Assembly (NCBI GenBank): GCA_009869945.1
Contig: WIXG01000159.1
Location: 62,001 to 126,000 of the forward strand
Reading direction: 5' to 3'
Length of the DNA stretch: 64,000 nt
Origin: Mesaphorura yosii
Lineage: Eukaryota > Arthropoda > Collembola > Poduromorpha > Tullbergiidae
The notes beneath the pieces were generated by a model. That model ran no database searches, was not told where the DNA came from, and saw only the letters and a program-made list of their open reading frames with translations. The position numbers and the translations under genes are program-made. Of this stretch, positions 38,101-52,474 are shown piece by piece; within the stretch, counting starts at the first letter, position 1, and each line of letters begins with the position of its first letter.

Positions 38101-41100
38101 AAAAGCACATTCATTGTAGCAGTCTGATAATTCCTTTATTCGAATTTAATACGGCCGAAAGGGTTAAGAGATACAACGAGCTGCAGCAGTAGTTGAGTGG
38201 ATGAGGAGGCATTGTTGCAAGGGACGAGCGAGAAAGAAGAAGACATAGAAGGTCAAAGTTGAGCAGTGAGTCACAGCATGAGGTCAGCCGTACCACCCAC
38301 CAAAATAAAAAGAGAATCCTGACCATCGTTTGCCACTAACAAATGAGATCCGTCACTTTTGATGCTTTTGTGCATACGATCTCTTTTTGGTTTCTACTTA
38401 TGGAGATCGCTGTGGCAATGGCAATCGCAGTGGTCCACCAGAGCTTTTGCATAATTTAAAATCACATTTCTCCTCTGCATTTAAGTTCTTAAGCTCTCAC
38501 GTTGACTTTTCTTGACAAGAACGCCAACTTTTCTGCAGCAGGATTGAGTTAAACGTCAACTTGCTAAAAATTTGTCACTCAACTCAGCGAAAACGTGGTT
38601 TCATTTAAAAAAAATGTCCTTCCCTTTTGTCTGTAACTCATTGTTGACGTAATAAATGCTGTCATGTTGTGAAATTGTAAGTAGATTTGCATTGCATTAT
38701 TTATATCTGCTTCTTTTTCCGAAAGCCCAAAGCAAAACAAACAAAAAGCGAGGAGGTGCATGACTTAGACTTGGTACGATGACATTTTATTCACTAAACA
38801 ACGCGAAACAAGATTTGAAGTCGAATATGGAGATGAGTAGCAACTAAGCATCACAAGCCTGTGAATTTTCTTGTTGTGTAAGCACAAAAATATTTCATCA
38901 TCGTTGAAAAGGCAGAAATCCGGACTGGGAAGAATTTCTTGTTGAATCGTGGATTTGCAGACATTTCACGAGTTTCCTTTCGAGTAATAGCAGGATCGAG
39001 CTCAATTCCGGTCGTGAGGAATCTGAAATATTTTATCCGAGGAGAAGCCTTCAAAATTGGTACTTCAACATCTTAGAATGCATTGTGCTAGCCCCAGATA
39101 CGCGTACAAATTCAAATGAGGGAAAAACATTCTTCATGAAGTGTCAATGTCATTCAAATCAGAAACTCACTTCACAAAAATTCAAGAGGTAATAAATTCA
39201 CTTCAACGCGAGCAACAATTGCTCTGATTGTTTTACAGCTTTTCAACCCAACTAACCGAACTGACAACAAAAGCAGGAATTTCTGAGAACATAAACCAAG
39301 CACGTAATAAAAAACGAGGCGACTGAGCATAAATTTTTGGTAACTGAATTCCCCTTTCTTTGGAGTGAATTCTTGCTTAAATTTATGTGCTCTGTTTCGT
39401 CAGCCAGTCGTTAACGTCATAATGTCGAGAAGCCAATTACTTAAGACAATTCCCGACTCGACTTCATTATCATGAATCTTAATCGGATCAAAGGAAACCA
39501 AGAATTCTTGAGGCCAGAGCTCGAGTTCTGAATCTTTGTTTTGTATCCTTAACCCAAGTACACCCTAAGAAGAATTCTGTTCTGTTAGTAAAAGGTAAAG
39601 TTAAAAGGGTCACCGGTTTCATGCCGAGTGAAGCAAATCAAAGGTAAAGTCTGACTGAGTGTCAGACTAGAGCAATTTTTCATCTCCATTTCCTATTCTT
39701 ATTTTGGCATCGTACTTAATAATTTCCAGAATTTAACAAACTTGAACGGTTGCGGTCAGAGTATATAATCCAACAAATAACACATCGTGTAGTATAAAAG
39801 TATGTACGTATAGCCAGACCCCTGAACTTCTTAAACCTGATACACTTACCACTGTGATGTAACACAATGAAGTGCATTCGTTAGAGGCCTGCGCGGCCTG
39901 CCTGTAAGAACGAACGGGATAGGATAAAAACACACAAGAATCCATTGAGAAGATTTTGCATTTGTCTCCAAGTTAAGGTGGAAGGCTTGACTTTTCCTTT
40001 GGCACATGGGAGATTGAACTTTTACATTTGGTAAAGTAGTATTGATACGGACCGACTATGTTTTAGGTAAAAATGTCAACGGAAAGCCTCAGAAATGTTG
40101 AACGATGATTCATTTCCAAAATCTGAAGAAACACCGACGAATGCAGCGGCGGACTCTGAGCAAGCTCGAATACTGTACCATCTCTTTTGCTTCGTGCCTA
40201 AATTTTTCATTCCACAAACTCCTTTCGTTTCATATGTAATTTCTGTATGAAATATGACCACAGTCATCAGAATCGACTTCATGAAGTCAGCTCAGTTGGA
40301 AATTAATTAAATACTGCTTCAACATAACAAATTACACTTCATTCCCAGCTCTTTGCTTGCCTTTCGCCTGTCTTTCATGTGAATGCATGTAAAAATCGTA
40401 AGATCATGACTTCATGACGCTGGGCGATGAATTATGCCGTATTTGACGCAAAAAAAGCCCCATCGAGCCTGCTCTTTCACTCCAATTTTGGTACCGCCGA
40501 CCAAGTAAACGACCTGCGAACATTTCCCATGCTTTGGATTCTCGTCTCGGCGTCTCAGAAACAGGAGAGAAATTTTCACTGGAAAGAATCATTAGTTTCG
40601 TTAAAAGCGGAAATCAGTACCCTTATTTAGTAGTTCTGTGAAATGGAAAGGTGGCAGCGAAGGGAAAGAGATGATAGACACGAGATCATTAGGGAAGTCG
40701 CGGAGAGTAACACTCTACAATTATCTGGATAAATAGCGTGTAAATGCTGGTTTGTTGTCGCAAGGCAGACGAGGCAAAGCAAAGCTTGTCACGACGAGGA
40801 AATCGATCTGGAGCTGACTCGCGAGTGACATTCTGACGTTTACAAGTAGTGGATGTGATGCTTTGACAAATCTCCATAACTTAAGAACTAATAATTTCCT
40901 ACATCTCGTAATTGCAATGAGTTCACGATCTGGAACCGGAAAAGGAAGGCAATAACGAGCATCAGTAGAACTTACGACGCACTAAATAGGCGTGTTGTCT
41001 TGGCGCAGGTTGCATTGAATGATTTTTCATGCTGTCCACTGCATAAACTGGACTATTATTAGAAACTGAAACCTTTACCTGGGAATCCTTTCTGGTGAAA

Positions 41101-43744
41101 TTGCAACAAATGGTCGACAAAACGGAATGGAGTCGCTTGAGTTTTTAATCTCCTGTGCGTCAAAACATTTACGTTCATAAAAAATCAGTATTCCTGGATA
41201 AGATTATTAACGTTGCTCAATACCAGCCGGACAATTACTTCCTTTGTGAACTTTGTGTCCTGGACTGGTTATTCACGACAAATACTCAAGTTCAGAAGTG
41301 TATGCACATAGCACTCAAGTGGGCGATAACAACGTTGAATACAGAAAACGTGTTCCAGGCATACGGGAGCTGGACAGACACGCCGAGCTCACAACCAGCA
41401 GCGCCAGAGAATCGTAATTGTTGAATCTTTGCAACTGTTACAAAGATTGGAAATGGAAAGAGTGACAGATGCCATTAAAGGTGCCTTTGGCTTGCTTGCA
41501 CCATGGAAAAGTGAGAAAACTCACTTCAGGCAGCCAGTCTTTACATCTTTGTCCATTTAAAACCGTGTCACAATGATCATCAATTATTTTAGGGATGCAC
41601 ATACTTAAATGCGCCTGAATGTGTGTGAGTGGGGCATTTCACAAGAGTAATGGGCATACCAATAAGGGCAATGGCAGTAATTGTCCTTCCTTCTTGCCCA
41701 GTATCAAATGGAGTCCGAGTAGGTGGGCAGTGGGCAATACGAAATAAATGACGGTCGACCGTTCCGTGTATTTCTTCACCGTGTCGTGCAGCGTGTATCA
41801 TGTATACCGTGGCTTACTTGATTCCGCTGCTGCTGACTTTTGTGATGCTCGCTCTAGCTTGTTTTGAGTGGGTGGTCGCCATGGTTAGTTGAGGACACTT
41901 AATAGCCCGGCGCTCGACTTGTATGCACATTAAAGGCGAAAGACCCGTCATTATTACCATATGATGCGACGGACGGCACTACACTGGTCTACTGGACAAC
42001 TAAACAAGGAAGAGGAATTAATATTTCACACTCTTACTCTTACTTTCTCAACATCAGTCTGGAATGGAACCCCACCGTAAATTACGACCTTCTGTCCAGT
42101 CTAACTCAGGTACAAGCGCACTCGAGCACATGAGGATGAGAATTCTATTTTCCATCTTGTTCATTGTTCATTTTTGTCGAGGAGGACATTAATGTCAAAA
42201 TATTACTATTTATAGGCGGGCTTGATCTAGATCGTGTCAGCCTGCAATTAGGATGGCAAGAGTCGGCTTGGCGTGGACGCGAAACGCGTAAATTATTTTA
42301 TTCCACTGGCATGTTTGACAATGACAATTCAATTAGAATCAAATGGAATTGCGCCGAGTTGATATTGCTGCTGGCCGAGTAAGCGAGGTCACCATATCCA
42401 GACCATTGATGCTCTGGGCAGAGCAGAACACCGTTTATTTCAATTTACTTATTCGCAGATAAGCAAATTCGAAACTTCTGGACAATGAGTTTATAGAAAG
42501 AAGATGGTCTGTGGAAGTGAGCTGTTTGAGTTAGCAGGCAAGGTTTATATTCTTTTTCTCTTACCATGAATCCAGACGCCTGGCTGAATTTGGAGAATCT
42601 TGACAAAGATGTTTCATATACCGTGAGCATAATGAAAAGGTGTCTTTGTTAGACAATGAAGGGAGGACCATTAATAAGAGAGAAGACAGCCAAGCTCCTA
42701 AAAGTTAGACATTTTAGAAATTTTTTGCTGCCTGCAACAAAATAGGAAAAATAGAAATAAAACTATTAACTATTCTTTCGACTGCGCTCGTGACGCGACG
42801 TGAAGCAGCAAGCTGCAAAGGAAAGATGCTTGAATGGCTAGAATGGAAAGCAGAAGTGAGCCAAAATGAGGATATCGAAAGACAGATCAATTTCCGAGCC
42901 TTTTGGCAGTAAAGTGTCAAACGCGAGCTCTTCTTCTTTCTTTGTACAGTTTCATTGTTGTCGTTGTCAATTGATCCTGATTTTTTATTATCAATTCATC
43001 TCCTGCGCTCGCCAAGTTCACAAATTCTGAATGACTTTTGGGGTAGAAGTGAATTGGACTGCTTGCTGTTTAAATAGACAAAGATGAATTGGTTGTTGTG
43101 CTCCGCTTTTGTGTCTTTATGTATTTGTTTTGATGAAATGTGTTTGACCACTTACTCACACTGTGTCCTCCTCGCAATGGACCCAACACGAACTTCTGAG
43201 TGGTGGGTATCCGTATCTGTGCTGCGTGAAGTGGTACAAGCGAACAAGTACAAAAGTGGCAGAATGCGAGTTAACAGTGTTAAAGTGTCCATGAAAAAGT
43301 CGCCCGGTGCTGTGCCGCTCGCTTTCGTGCTGTAGGAGAGTTGTAAATTGTAAATGATGTGTCAATCAAAGAGTAATGGTTGGTGTTCCAGATGACAATA
43401 CGGCAGAACCTGCAGAAGCCGTGTTGTTGCTTGCGCGAGCCCGATGCGACAGTAAAGTTGTAAATAGTAAAGGCATAAAAATTCGGAATTCTTCGAAGGA
43501 ACTTCGTATTATTCGGAGAAAATAGTTTATAGTTTACTGAATGACAAGGAAGGATATCATGCAATTCAATGATTGTTAAGGAATTTGCTGTCAGCTCGGA
43601 ACGGTTTTTCTCTCCTACAGATGAGGTAGACTTTTCTGCCGTTCACATGCCAGTCTGCATTCAGTATCGTCCGCATATTGAAGTTCTTAGTTCTTCATTG
43701 TTAAATTAGCATATTCAAGTTCACGCACTGAGGTAAAGATGTCG

Positions 43745-43752
43745 TCACACCT
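43745..43752 (-). promoter_or_regulatory. T-box half-site (TCACACCT)
   Basis: Perfect reverse complement of AGGTGTGA, the core bound by T-box proteins. First of four in the interval between the paralogs. Sequence match only; occupancy is unknown. Confidence 0.35.
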
Positions 43753-45765
43753 GAAAAGTGGATTTACGCAATGCAATGTAAAAGATAACTCGATTTAACT
43801 TCATAAACATGCAGCTTGCTTATGCTTACAGAATTCAGTTCAAGCTTCTGCACGGAACATAACAAAGGCTGGAGGACTGGACAGCAAAAAATCAGGTTTG
43901 CGGTAGGTGCCTTCTGATAATGGCCCGAAGATTGCCCTTGAAATTTGAATCTTCTTTATGTTTGTTATGCATTATGTATTAAAACCGTGAGGAGGGAGCC
44001 GTGCATGGCTCCAAGCAGTACATCTTAAAAGTATCAAAGTTGACATATTAAATGTGGTACACGAGAAAAATGATCTATATACCGTAACAATTTGAAATGT
44101 GGTTTCTTTTACTGCGCTGCCACAATCGGTCGTGCTGGCTGGTGGTGATGGAGCCAAGAAGAAGCACGTCATCAAGATCAGGAGAAACACAGGCTGCTCA
44201 GGTTCACTAACTCACAAGGCCCCTTCGTTTTGTTTTTGTTCTCTCCCGTCGCTGGACTGACTTCTTGGAGGTGTAACGAAGGCTGTAATTACAATCACTT
44301 AATCATGCACAGAAAAGAAATCACCTCCCTGCAACGGACCGACAAGCAAAGGAATTGACTTTCGAAGATTCGAACTTTTACCGTCAAATATCTTATCCTG
44401 CTTATCAGCGGCACGTGCGGCTGATCAGATGCAACTGAACTGCTTACTGATAGCAGCGATAAACGACACGAGCGGTGGAGCTGCCAAATTCTCTTCTTGT
44501 ACCTCTTTTATTAGCACGTTGAGAAACAAAAGAATAAAGAGCATTTTTGTTTTGCAATCGAAAGGCTGCCAACAGCTAACACAGCCTGCCATTTTATGAT
44601 ACAGACCAAAAATCAAAATGCGAGCGCGAATTAATTATGCCATTTCCTGTTAACAATTCCACTGATGTTACAAACAAGCAGGTTTTGTTTTTGTTGATGT
44701 TTCGAATTTCAGCTCAGTGCAGCGTAGCGCAAAAACTTTAATCTTGAAAAATTATAATTAAACTCGTAAATCATTCATCTTCGGTTCGCTTCCTCGCTGG
44801 CGCCCCTTTCTTTTTACCTGCCAAGCCTGCCCCCACCTCGATCCGTTGCTAAAGCTGGCGAACAGATTCACTATTCGCGAGCAACACCACGTGGCCGTGG
44901 CACACACGCTGATAATTTGGCAACATTAATTTAATGTGTCCATCTTGAAATCGCAATGAAGTTAATGCAATGTTTTGTTGCCTTTGTTCAAAACTGAAAA
45001 CAGATCTAATCATCGTTCCTGCACTGCACTCAAGTCCAAGACAGACTCAACTCTCATTACTCGCAAGTATTGGCAAAAATGCATCAAGTAAGGAAATAAT
45101 TACGTAATAAATCCTCAAATCCTGGTTTTGGGCTTTTCTCGTGCCAGCGCAGCACAGAGAAATTATTTATTATCAACATTAATGGCCGTGGCACTAATGA
45201 TGATGATAATAATGATACATGATCCACCACCATTACATCAGCCATGCAGGTCCTTTTACTGAATCACACTTGATATCATCGGCCTCATCTCGACGAGGAA
45301 TTCCATCTTCACTTCACGGCCACGGTAATCAGAGATCATCATTACGGGTAACGCGTGGAATTAATTGACGTTCCTTTGAGCAATGGCGATAATTCGACCA
45401 CAGTCCACGAAGATCTGGGGCTTTGATAGCACAGCACAAAGTAACAAGTTCAAGTGTACGTGTTACGTTTGCGCTTGGGCTTGCGTTGGAAACATGAAGT
45501 TAAATGCCCTCTTGGGTTCCTTTAAATATATTTTCTTTTAAACTAAGCATAGGACAATGATTCCTTCGCAATGACGAATGACGATAATAGCCGCTGAAAG
45601 TGTAATGAAAGGAATTATAGCGTGTGCATGTGTGTGGGATAATTCTCTGACGAATGTGGCGATTAAGTTTTAATTGCATTTACCGTATAATTAACAACAT
45701 TTTGCCGTTAACAGTTCGAGTGTAGTCGCAGTGCCAGTGCCGCCCGCGCCTGTATGCCGCGTATC

Positions 45766-45783
45766 ATTGCAATTGCAATTGCA
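45766..45783. repeat. (ATTGCA)3 abutting a T-box half-site
   Basis: Three perfect ATTGCA units, creating overlapping ATTGCAAT palindromes. The last A is also the first base of the AGGTGTGA octamer. ATTGCAAT resembles C/EBP-type sites, but the match is to a simple repeat. Confidence 0.6.
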
Positions 45784-45790
45784 GGTGTGA
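45783..45790 (+). promoter_or_regulatory. T-box half-site (AGGTGTGA)
   Basis: Perfect T-box core directly continuing from an (ATTGCA)3 run. Second of four in this interval. Match only, no evidence of use. Confidence 0.35.
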
Positions 45791-48497
45791 GATTGTGAAG
45801 GGATTTAAAGTTGAACCCATTTTGAGCTTTCTAATAACGGCTTGCCTCACCTTGCAAAATGCACTGCTATTAAGAGCATAATGACTTCCTCTCCTACTTG
45901 GCCTGACTCAACGTCTTGTAAGAAGTACGATTGAATTGATGATGGGTTCATGAACGACTAATAATACATTAATTAAAAACACCGTGTGTGATTTACTGCT
46001 GATTGCAATCTGCAAATGCTTTTAATGCATTTTCTACAGCCTCTCGCGTGCAACGTGCTCATCTTCGATGAAGAATGTTCCATTGTATTAAAGCAATTAA
46101 TGATGTTCGACAAATTCGCACAAGTGCTGATTTTTTAAAATGAAATCGCCTCGTACAATGACAAGTAACACGTAACTGTTTTCAGTTTTCTTGTTTATGG
46201 CTTCGTTTCAACTTTGCACTTCATTTCAGCTCCCAGGCGCGAGAGTTCATATATGCGCCGCAAAGATTTCACAATTCGCAATTTGTTACACTTAAGCTTA
46301 TCTCCGCTTCACATTTATTGCCTTGTTTTTAATTACGCTTTGTTCACACTTTATTTTCTTGTGATTGTGAGCTAATTGTCTCACGGTTCATGCGAATGCG
46401 AGTGTACAGTAACAAACTATAAACGAAAGCCGACAATCATGAGTGCAATCAGTTTGGCATGATTTATTTATTGCATTGTCAATTTGTGCTGTGCCTAGGC
46501 TGCAGCCCTGCCAGATCTCCGTCTTTAACTCCGCTTCACTTCATGGCTTCACGTGTTCCCAGTTTGCCAGTGCGCTGCTCATCACGAAATTAAATTTTTA
46601 TAGCCGTTATCTGAGACGAGGATCAGCTTGTTAGTGAAAAAAAAGAGGCCGAGAACAGAAGCTCGCTCATTAACTTTTCTCTCCAAGCGCAGGAACCAAG
46701 CACCAATCACGTGTTATTGCTCGAGTTTCCTTCCAAATTTTATGCTGTCTCGGCCTCGGTTGGTTTTTCTTAAGATCGTAGTCGAGATCAGGGATCTTTT
46801 GGCGGATATTTATTTCCTTCCGTGAATAATATATCAAATTCCCAGCAGGAGGTCCTTTTCTCTCCCTGCGCTGTTGGGCTGCTTCAAGTTGCTCTCGCAT
46901 TGTTAATTATTACGCGTGCTTATTCTATGATAGCACAAAGCTTGGCAAGCATGGTGATTAAATTCAGAGTAATAATGTAATGATAATCAGAGTAATTTTA
47001 TAAGAATCAGAATTATTTATTTGCTGAGCTGTCCTGACAAGCCACAACATTAAAACCGTGCTTCCGATTACACACAACTCACACAAGCACTGGTGGCGAT
47101 GAAATAAAAGCTCCCCGTCAGAACCGTGAGTACCAGGAATCAACAATCCACAGTTGCGTAATCTCAAATCTGCTAGTCGCCAGTCAGTGTCACTGACGGC
47201 ACTACTGGTCTTAACGAATTAACGAACTTACCTGCAAGACTCGAATAATTATCATTCAACTGCAGCGTTTCGGTGACACGGACAAGACATAAAAGTCGTC
47301 CGCCCGTGTACGTCCTTTTAATTACGGTAGACATAATTGTTCAGGGTGAAAGCTGATGGTTGAAGCGGCTTTGCCTAAGGATTCTAAAACTAAAAACTCA
47401 GACGAAGACGACAGACGAGGCAAAAAGCAACGTTCATATTTTGGCAATACGATATGTGGTAAAAGGACGCTGCTTGCATGCATGTCGTGTTTCAGAACTT
47501 GCAGTTGAATTTTATCCGAGTGGTGGTCTTCGTCTTGGTGTGATGTTCATTTCAAGAATAATTACCATCACGTCAATTCCCATCTTCATCATTCGCGGCA
47601 GAGCACCTCTCCCGCTGTAATTATCTTTTTTGGATTTTCAACCAAATTTTTCACACTTCAACTACTCGCCACATCGCCAGCCCAATCCCGACGTCCGAGA
47701 TGAAGCCGCGGCTCTTGCCTCTCATCTCTCGTAAAAGAATTCATATTTCTGAAACGTAAAACGAACCTGAAATGAAACATTGCATCACATCGTCCCATCC
47801 CGTATGCGCGTACCTGTAAATATTGATTTATTACTTTCTCTCACGCTACTTGCTTGCGCCCTGCGCTTTACAAAACACATTACAACAACAGACACCAGCC
47901 ACCAGCAGCAGCTTTTCGACATGGACAATATTATAATTCATAAAAAGGGCAATGCAGTGCGCCAACGCGAGGAGTGCATGAATTATTGCACTTGTGTGTG
48001 TTCACATCACTGCAAACAATGGCCATACTTCACTCCCAAGACTCTGAACTGCTGAACTACACTTGGGAGACTGCAGTCACAGGCGCAAACTTGGTCTTGG
48101 AAATGGTAAAATAATTCATGCACAGTGCACCGTATTCTTGGCCTGACATGGCACATAATTCCTTGGTCTTTCATTAACTCAACTCTGGAAGTTAATATGG
48201 TTCACATTATGCCACTCCGCATTAGTGCACTATATATTACATGTTACATTGTTACGGGCCCTGAATATTATTAGTCTGCTCATGTTATTACCCCACTTTT
48301 TATTACAGCACCAACACCACGCCAAGCCCGTCAAAAGGAGATTAGTACAGAAAAATTGTTATTAAAGTTGCCGACGCCAGGCCAAAAACCAAAGGAACGA
48401 TCACACAAGTACACACACAAAAAGTTGAAAATGGAAAAAGCTCATCAACTCAACATTAGTTGCTGCATTATTGTTATTATTATGATACATTGAAACC

Positions 48498-48505
48498 TCA
48501 CACCT
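48498..48505 (-). promoter_or_regulatory. T-box half-site (TCACACCT)
   Basis: Perfect octamer; on the minus strand the context reads GAAGGTGTGAGG. Third of four in the interval. Confidence 0.35.
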
Positions 48506-49507
48506 TCCCACACCAGCCTGGTCCTGCACTGCACCTTTCGTCTCTTCCTCAGCTAGCTCCACATAACATTACGTTGTTGTTGCCACGTTGAAAATTCATC
48601 AAATAAAATGTCAAATTAAAACAATGAACCGAGTTGCTCTCGCTCTGAGCTCTGGAATTATTTATCACGCCGCACTACCGCAGTGCATTGCAGCAGTGGC
48701 ACTACTTGTATTACTTTTGGCGTTTGGCGGCGGCGGCGACGACGTAAATGCAAAGAGGGCAGGCATTAAATACTAACACTCATGGCACGTTGTATGTTTC
48801 CCTGTCATTTTAATGTCAGGAGCACGTCTAACAGTAGTAGTAACTGGCAACAGTCTCAATTTTGATGTATGTCTTTCCTAATTGCAACCGGATGCGTAAA
48901 TAAAATGCGTATATGTAATTTTTGTATTTTTCGACACAGGCACGAATCTTTCTAAAGTGTAAACACTACGAATCACACCGTATTATTTTAACCTAATGAA
49001 TTCGGCGCCTGGGCTCGCGCGTCAAACTTTTTAATGTAAACTCACTGCTGAAATCCTGAAAAATTCAGAAAGAATCAGCGACTGTCTAATTTCCATGTGT
49101 AAAATGGTCATTAATACCTGAGACTTCGCCTAGGAGCTGAGATTCCTTCATAATTACATTAATTTTGAACTAAATGATAATTCTGGTTGCTGCTGGTTGG
49201 CAAAACACGAAAGAATTCACAAGATTCATTTCTTCTTCATTAACAGTTCCGTGCTGCTCCTGCTGCTCTGTGCTTTGTTACTGCTGGTGGTGGTTGGCGC
49301 TGATAATTACTGGTTATAGACTGCAACAAACTTCATTGCCAATTAAACGGTTGAACTTGAATCGTCTTTCTTCTTTTGGAATCACCGCCGAATAATAAAA
49401 TCAGAATCGGTTCATGTTCAGGCCATCATTATGCAAAAACAAAAAGTGGTTGAACGTTGAATTGAAAGGCAGGCATGCAATGCGATCTGGTCTCGATTGA
49501 TAGCTAA

Positions 49508-49515
49508 AGGTGTGA
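49508..49515 (+). promoter_or_regulatory. T-box half-site (AGGTGTGA)
   Basis: Perfect octamer in the context AAAGGTGTGAAGAG. Fourth of four in the interval and the nearest to gene 2, about 3 kb beyond its stop codon. Confidence 0.35.
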
Positions 49516-51875
49516 AGAGCGAACCAATGGCCCGGCCGGCAGTGGTCAGGTTGAATCCGATTCAATAGCACCTGTATTGCTCGACAAAACTTGAATTCGT
49601 ATCATTTTCTACCAAATGCCGTATAAATATGTAAATGTGCTACAAAGGAAACCGCAATCATAGTCGAACCGCTGCCCTGTTGTACGGTTCAATTGAAGGC
49701 ATCAATTTCATCGGTTAGCCAATAACCTTAATCGAGGCGATGAGCGGAGCGTGTGAATATTTCAAATCAATCCCTCTGCTTGTTGCTCCTTTGACGAAGT
49801 GCCGAATTGGAATTACAGACGATCATGATGATTGACCACTGAACATGCAAATCTAAATTAAGTTTTATTACACGCTCGACGCTCCGAACTGCCGCCTCGC
49901 TTTGCTTTGCTTAATTTACCGCCATGGTCATAATTTTGAACAACAGTCAAATTTATTGCTGTGACGTAGCCAATAGGCAATTGCCAATTCCAATTTGTAG
50001 CCTGCAATTATTCAGCGCAGGTGCAATGCAAGTGGCAACAACATTTATCGCTGCCAAAACCCAAATACGGCTGGGTTGCGCTACGACTTGACTTCGGAAT
50101 CCTGAGCCAGATCTTGATTAGATGGCGATTGCCGTAATGAATGTAATTGAAACCCTGCTGAGATTTGTGAAGATCAGCTTTATTAGCAAAAACGGTCAGG
50201 CCACAGAACAAAAGTTGGCAGTACAGGTTCGGCCGAGTTAATGATGATTTTCTTGGTTTCTGTAATAATATATTATTGACGAGTAGAAAATTACAACCAA
50301 CCGTCTGAAATCAAAAATGGTTTAATAACAAAACTCAAACGCACAAAAGTCGGGATTCAGGCTCAAAAATGTGGTGTGAAGATAAATACGTGCAACGTGC
50401 CTAATAACCGGCTACAGCGTGTGTGATTTTGGTAAATGCCTGTACTTGCAACTTGTACTTGTCTTACTTGTGCCCTGTGTCGTGCGAGAGTTCATCCGAT
50501 GCTTGCTGGCTTCAGCTTCGCCTTCTCAAAACTGGAGATAATTGCACATGTTTTGCACGGCTTAATGGCGGTTTCGTGACCAACTTGTAAACTGTGCAGT
50601 GTAATACTAGTAATGCAATCCCACTATCCGTATTTACCATGATTAATAGCAACATTGTACTGCTGCCGTGCGTACATTACATGATGCCTCCTGAAATCAA
50701 AGCCGGAGTAAGAGTAAAGGTCTCGCTCTTAGCATCGACAATCCAGTGAGCACTGAGGTATAGGCGTAGGCATTGTTCTTACTGGCCGCTAGTCCGCTTC
50801 TCACCATTTCATGACTCTGACTTATTATTATTACAACACGGTAAGGGCATCACGGTACAAGAGGCTTGAATTGATCGGAAGACTGACTACTTTTGCTTTC
50901 TACCGTATTCGCTTGTTCAACACGAATTGTCTCACCTTGCGTTTTCTTTCCATGATGCTTTCGTTGAATAGAAACTGGTTCGGCTCTCACGAGTGTAATT
51001 TTGTTCCATTTAACAATGTAATACGGTTCAATTCCAGGACCAACGCGTCGTGTTGCTGTTGCCGAAATTACACGTTTATTTCTTAGTGCTATCAAAAACC
51101 ATGTATTTTACTGAAATCCATCATTTCTACACCTCGCATGCTGACGTTAAATACCTCACCACCAGATTTCAGCTCGAATACGTTCGCCTGGATGTGCCTG
51201 CCCTTCATTGCAAATTCATTTCATTCTCGGTCTAAATTGGATTGGAAGAATTTCAACGTACTTTGAGTGTTTCACCCTTTCAAATTATTGCCTAACCTTT
51301 TGTGCGTGCAGTGCTTCGGTCGTTGGTGGACCCTTTTAATACTGCGATGTAGGCTGCCCTGCACCGTGATTTAGTTTCACACTTATTTTTATGTTACACT
51401 TATTATTACACGGCGATTATTATTCCAATACTTTGTACTTGTAAAGACTGCGTCTTGTGTGCGGCATTCTTTTCATCTCATGTGTCGGCCTCATCATCAC
51501 ATTACACCACCACTTATTTTCTGGAATATGAAAACATGAAAACAAAACCAGGGAGAGCGTGCAGGCAGGGAGATCACCGTCGTAAATATGCTTCATGGGC
51601 CCACTAATCTGAATTTCAGCTAGGTGGTCATTTCAACAGAGCATTTATGTATGCATTTTATTTATTTAACATAACACAAAACGAAACACGGACCACAGAA
51701 AGAGTAATTTACTAATAAGTACTTTCTTGCCGCAGCATGCAGCACACGGAAGGATCATGCTCATGTCAAGGATCATCTTAGCGTCGAAATCTCTTGAAAA
51801 TTATTGATGCTCTGATGCGGCCCGAAGGCGAGTTAAAATAAATTTCTCGAGAATGCTTTAAATTTTCGTCAACAT

Positions 51876-51881
51876 TTTATT
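51876..51881 (-). terminator. Candidate polyadenylation signal of gene 2
   Basis: AATAAA on the minus strand about 594 bases past the stop codon, the first such hexamer in that direction. Two overlapping copies also occur at 51,657-51,666. Which is used cannot be decided from sequence. Confidence 0.35.
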
Positions 51882-52474
51882 GATTTCATTCTTACGTCGC
51901 ATAATTAACTTGCCTAATTATATATTCGTAGTTCAGAATGACTAAATAGGATGTAACGGTTTCGGAGAAGGAGAACATATTCTTAACCTTACAAAAATCT
52001 GTACCTTTGCATGGACGCTTTCACTACGCACGCAATGACAACGAACATTATCAACTATTCGATTAAGCTCCTCGCAATTTGACACTCATACGACTTAAGA
52101 AGTTTAGATTCTATTCTTGTAAGGTTTAGGAAACCGATACACCGAAGGTGGCTCGTAACTAAAATTATTTGTGTATAATGCGACTAAAATATGATTAACC
52201 CTAATTAGTAGCTACTGAATACTGCTTTGTCGCTAAACTAGTCAATATGATTGCTTACTCAAGGTTCATACACCCAAAAGGCCTTAAATGTTGTGTTTGC
52301 TACTAGAACTAAACAGGAACAAAGCAAATGAGCTGAATCGTGTTCAAATTTGTACAAAATACAACACAAAAAGTCTACACGAGCGATGATAGACTATGGA
52401 CTTCTCTGAGCCTAAGATTGAACCGGATTGCATACGGAATGAATAAAAGACTTGCGACTTGTAGTGCTTTTATG

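Larger units (their letters stand above)
33604..51875. other. Intergenic interval between the two 3' ends
   Basis: About 18 kb separating the tails of the two T-box genes. Open frames are short (none over about 111 codons) and none is recognisable. It holds four perfect AGGTGTGA/TCACACCT octamers between 43,745 and 49,515, an (ATTGCA)3 run at 45,766 and a TAATGCTA inverted repeat at 35,135. I see no transposon ends, tRNA or rRNA. It may hold enhancers shared by the two genes; that is inference. Confidence 0.6.
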
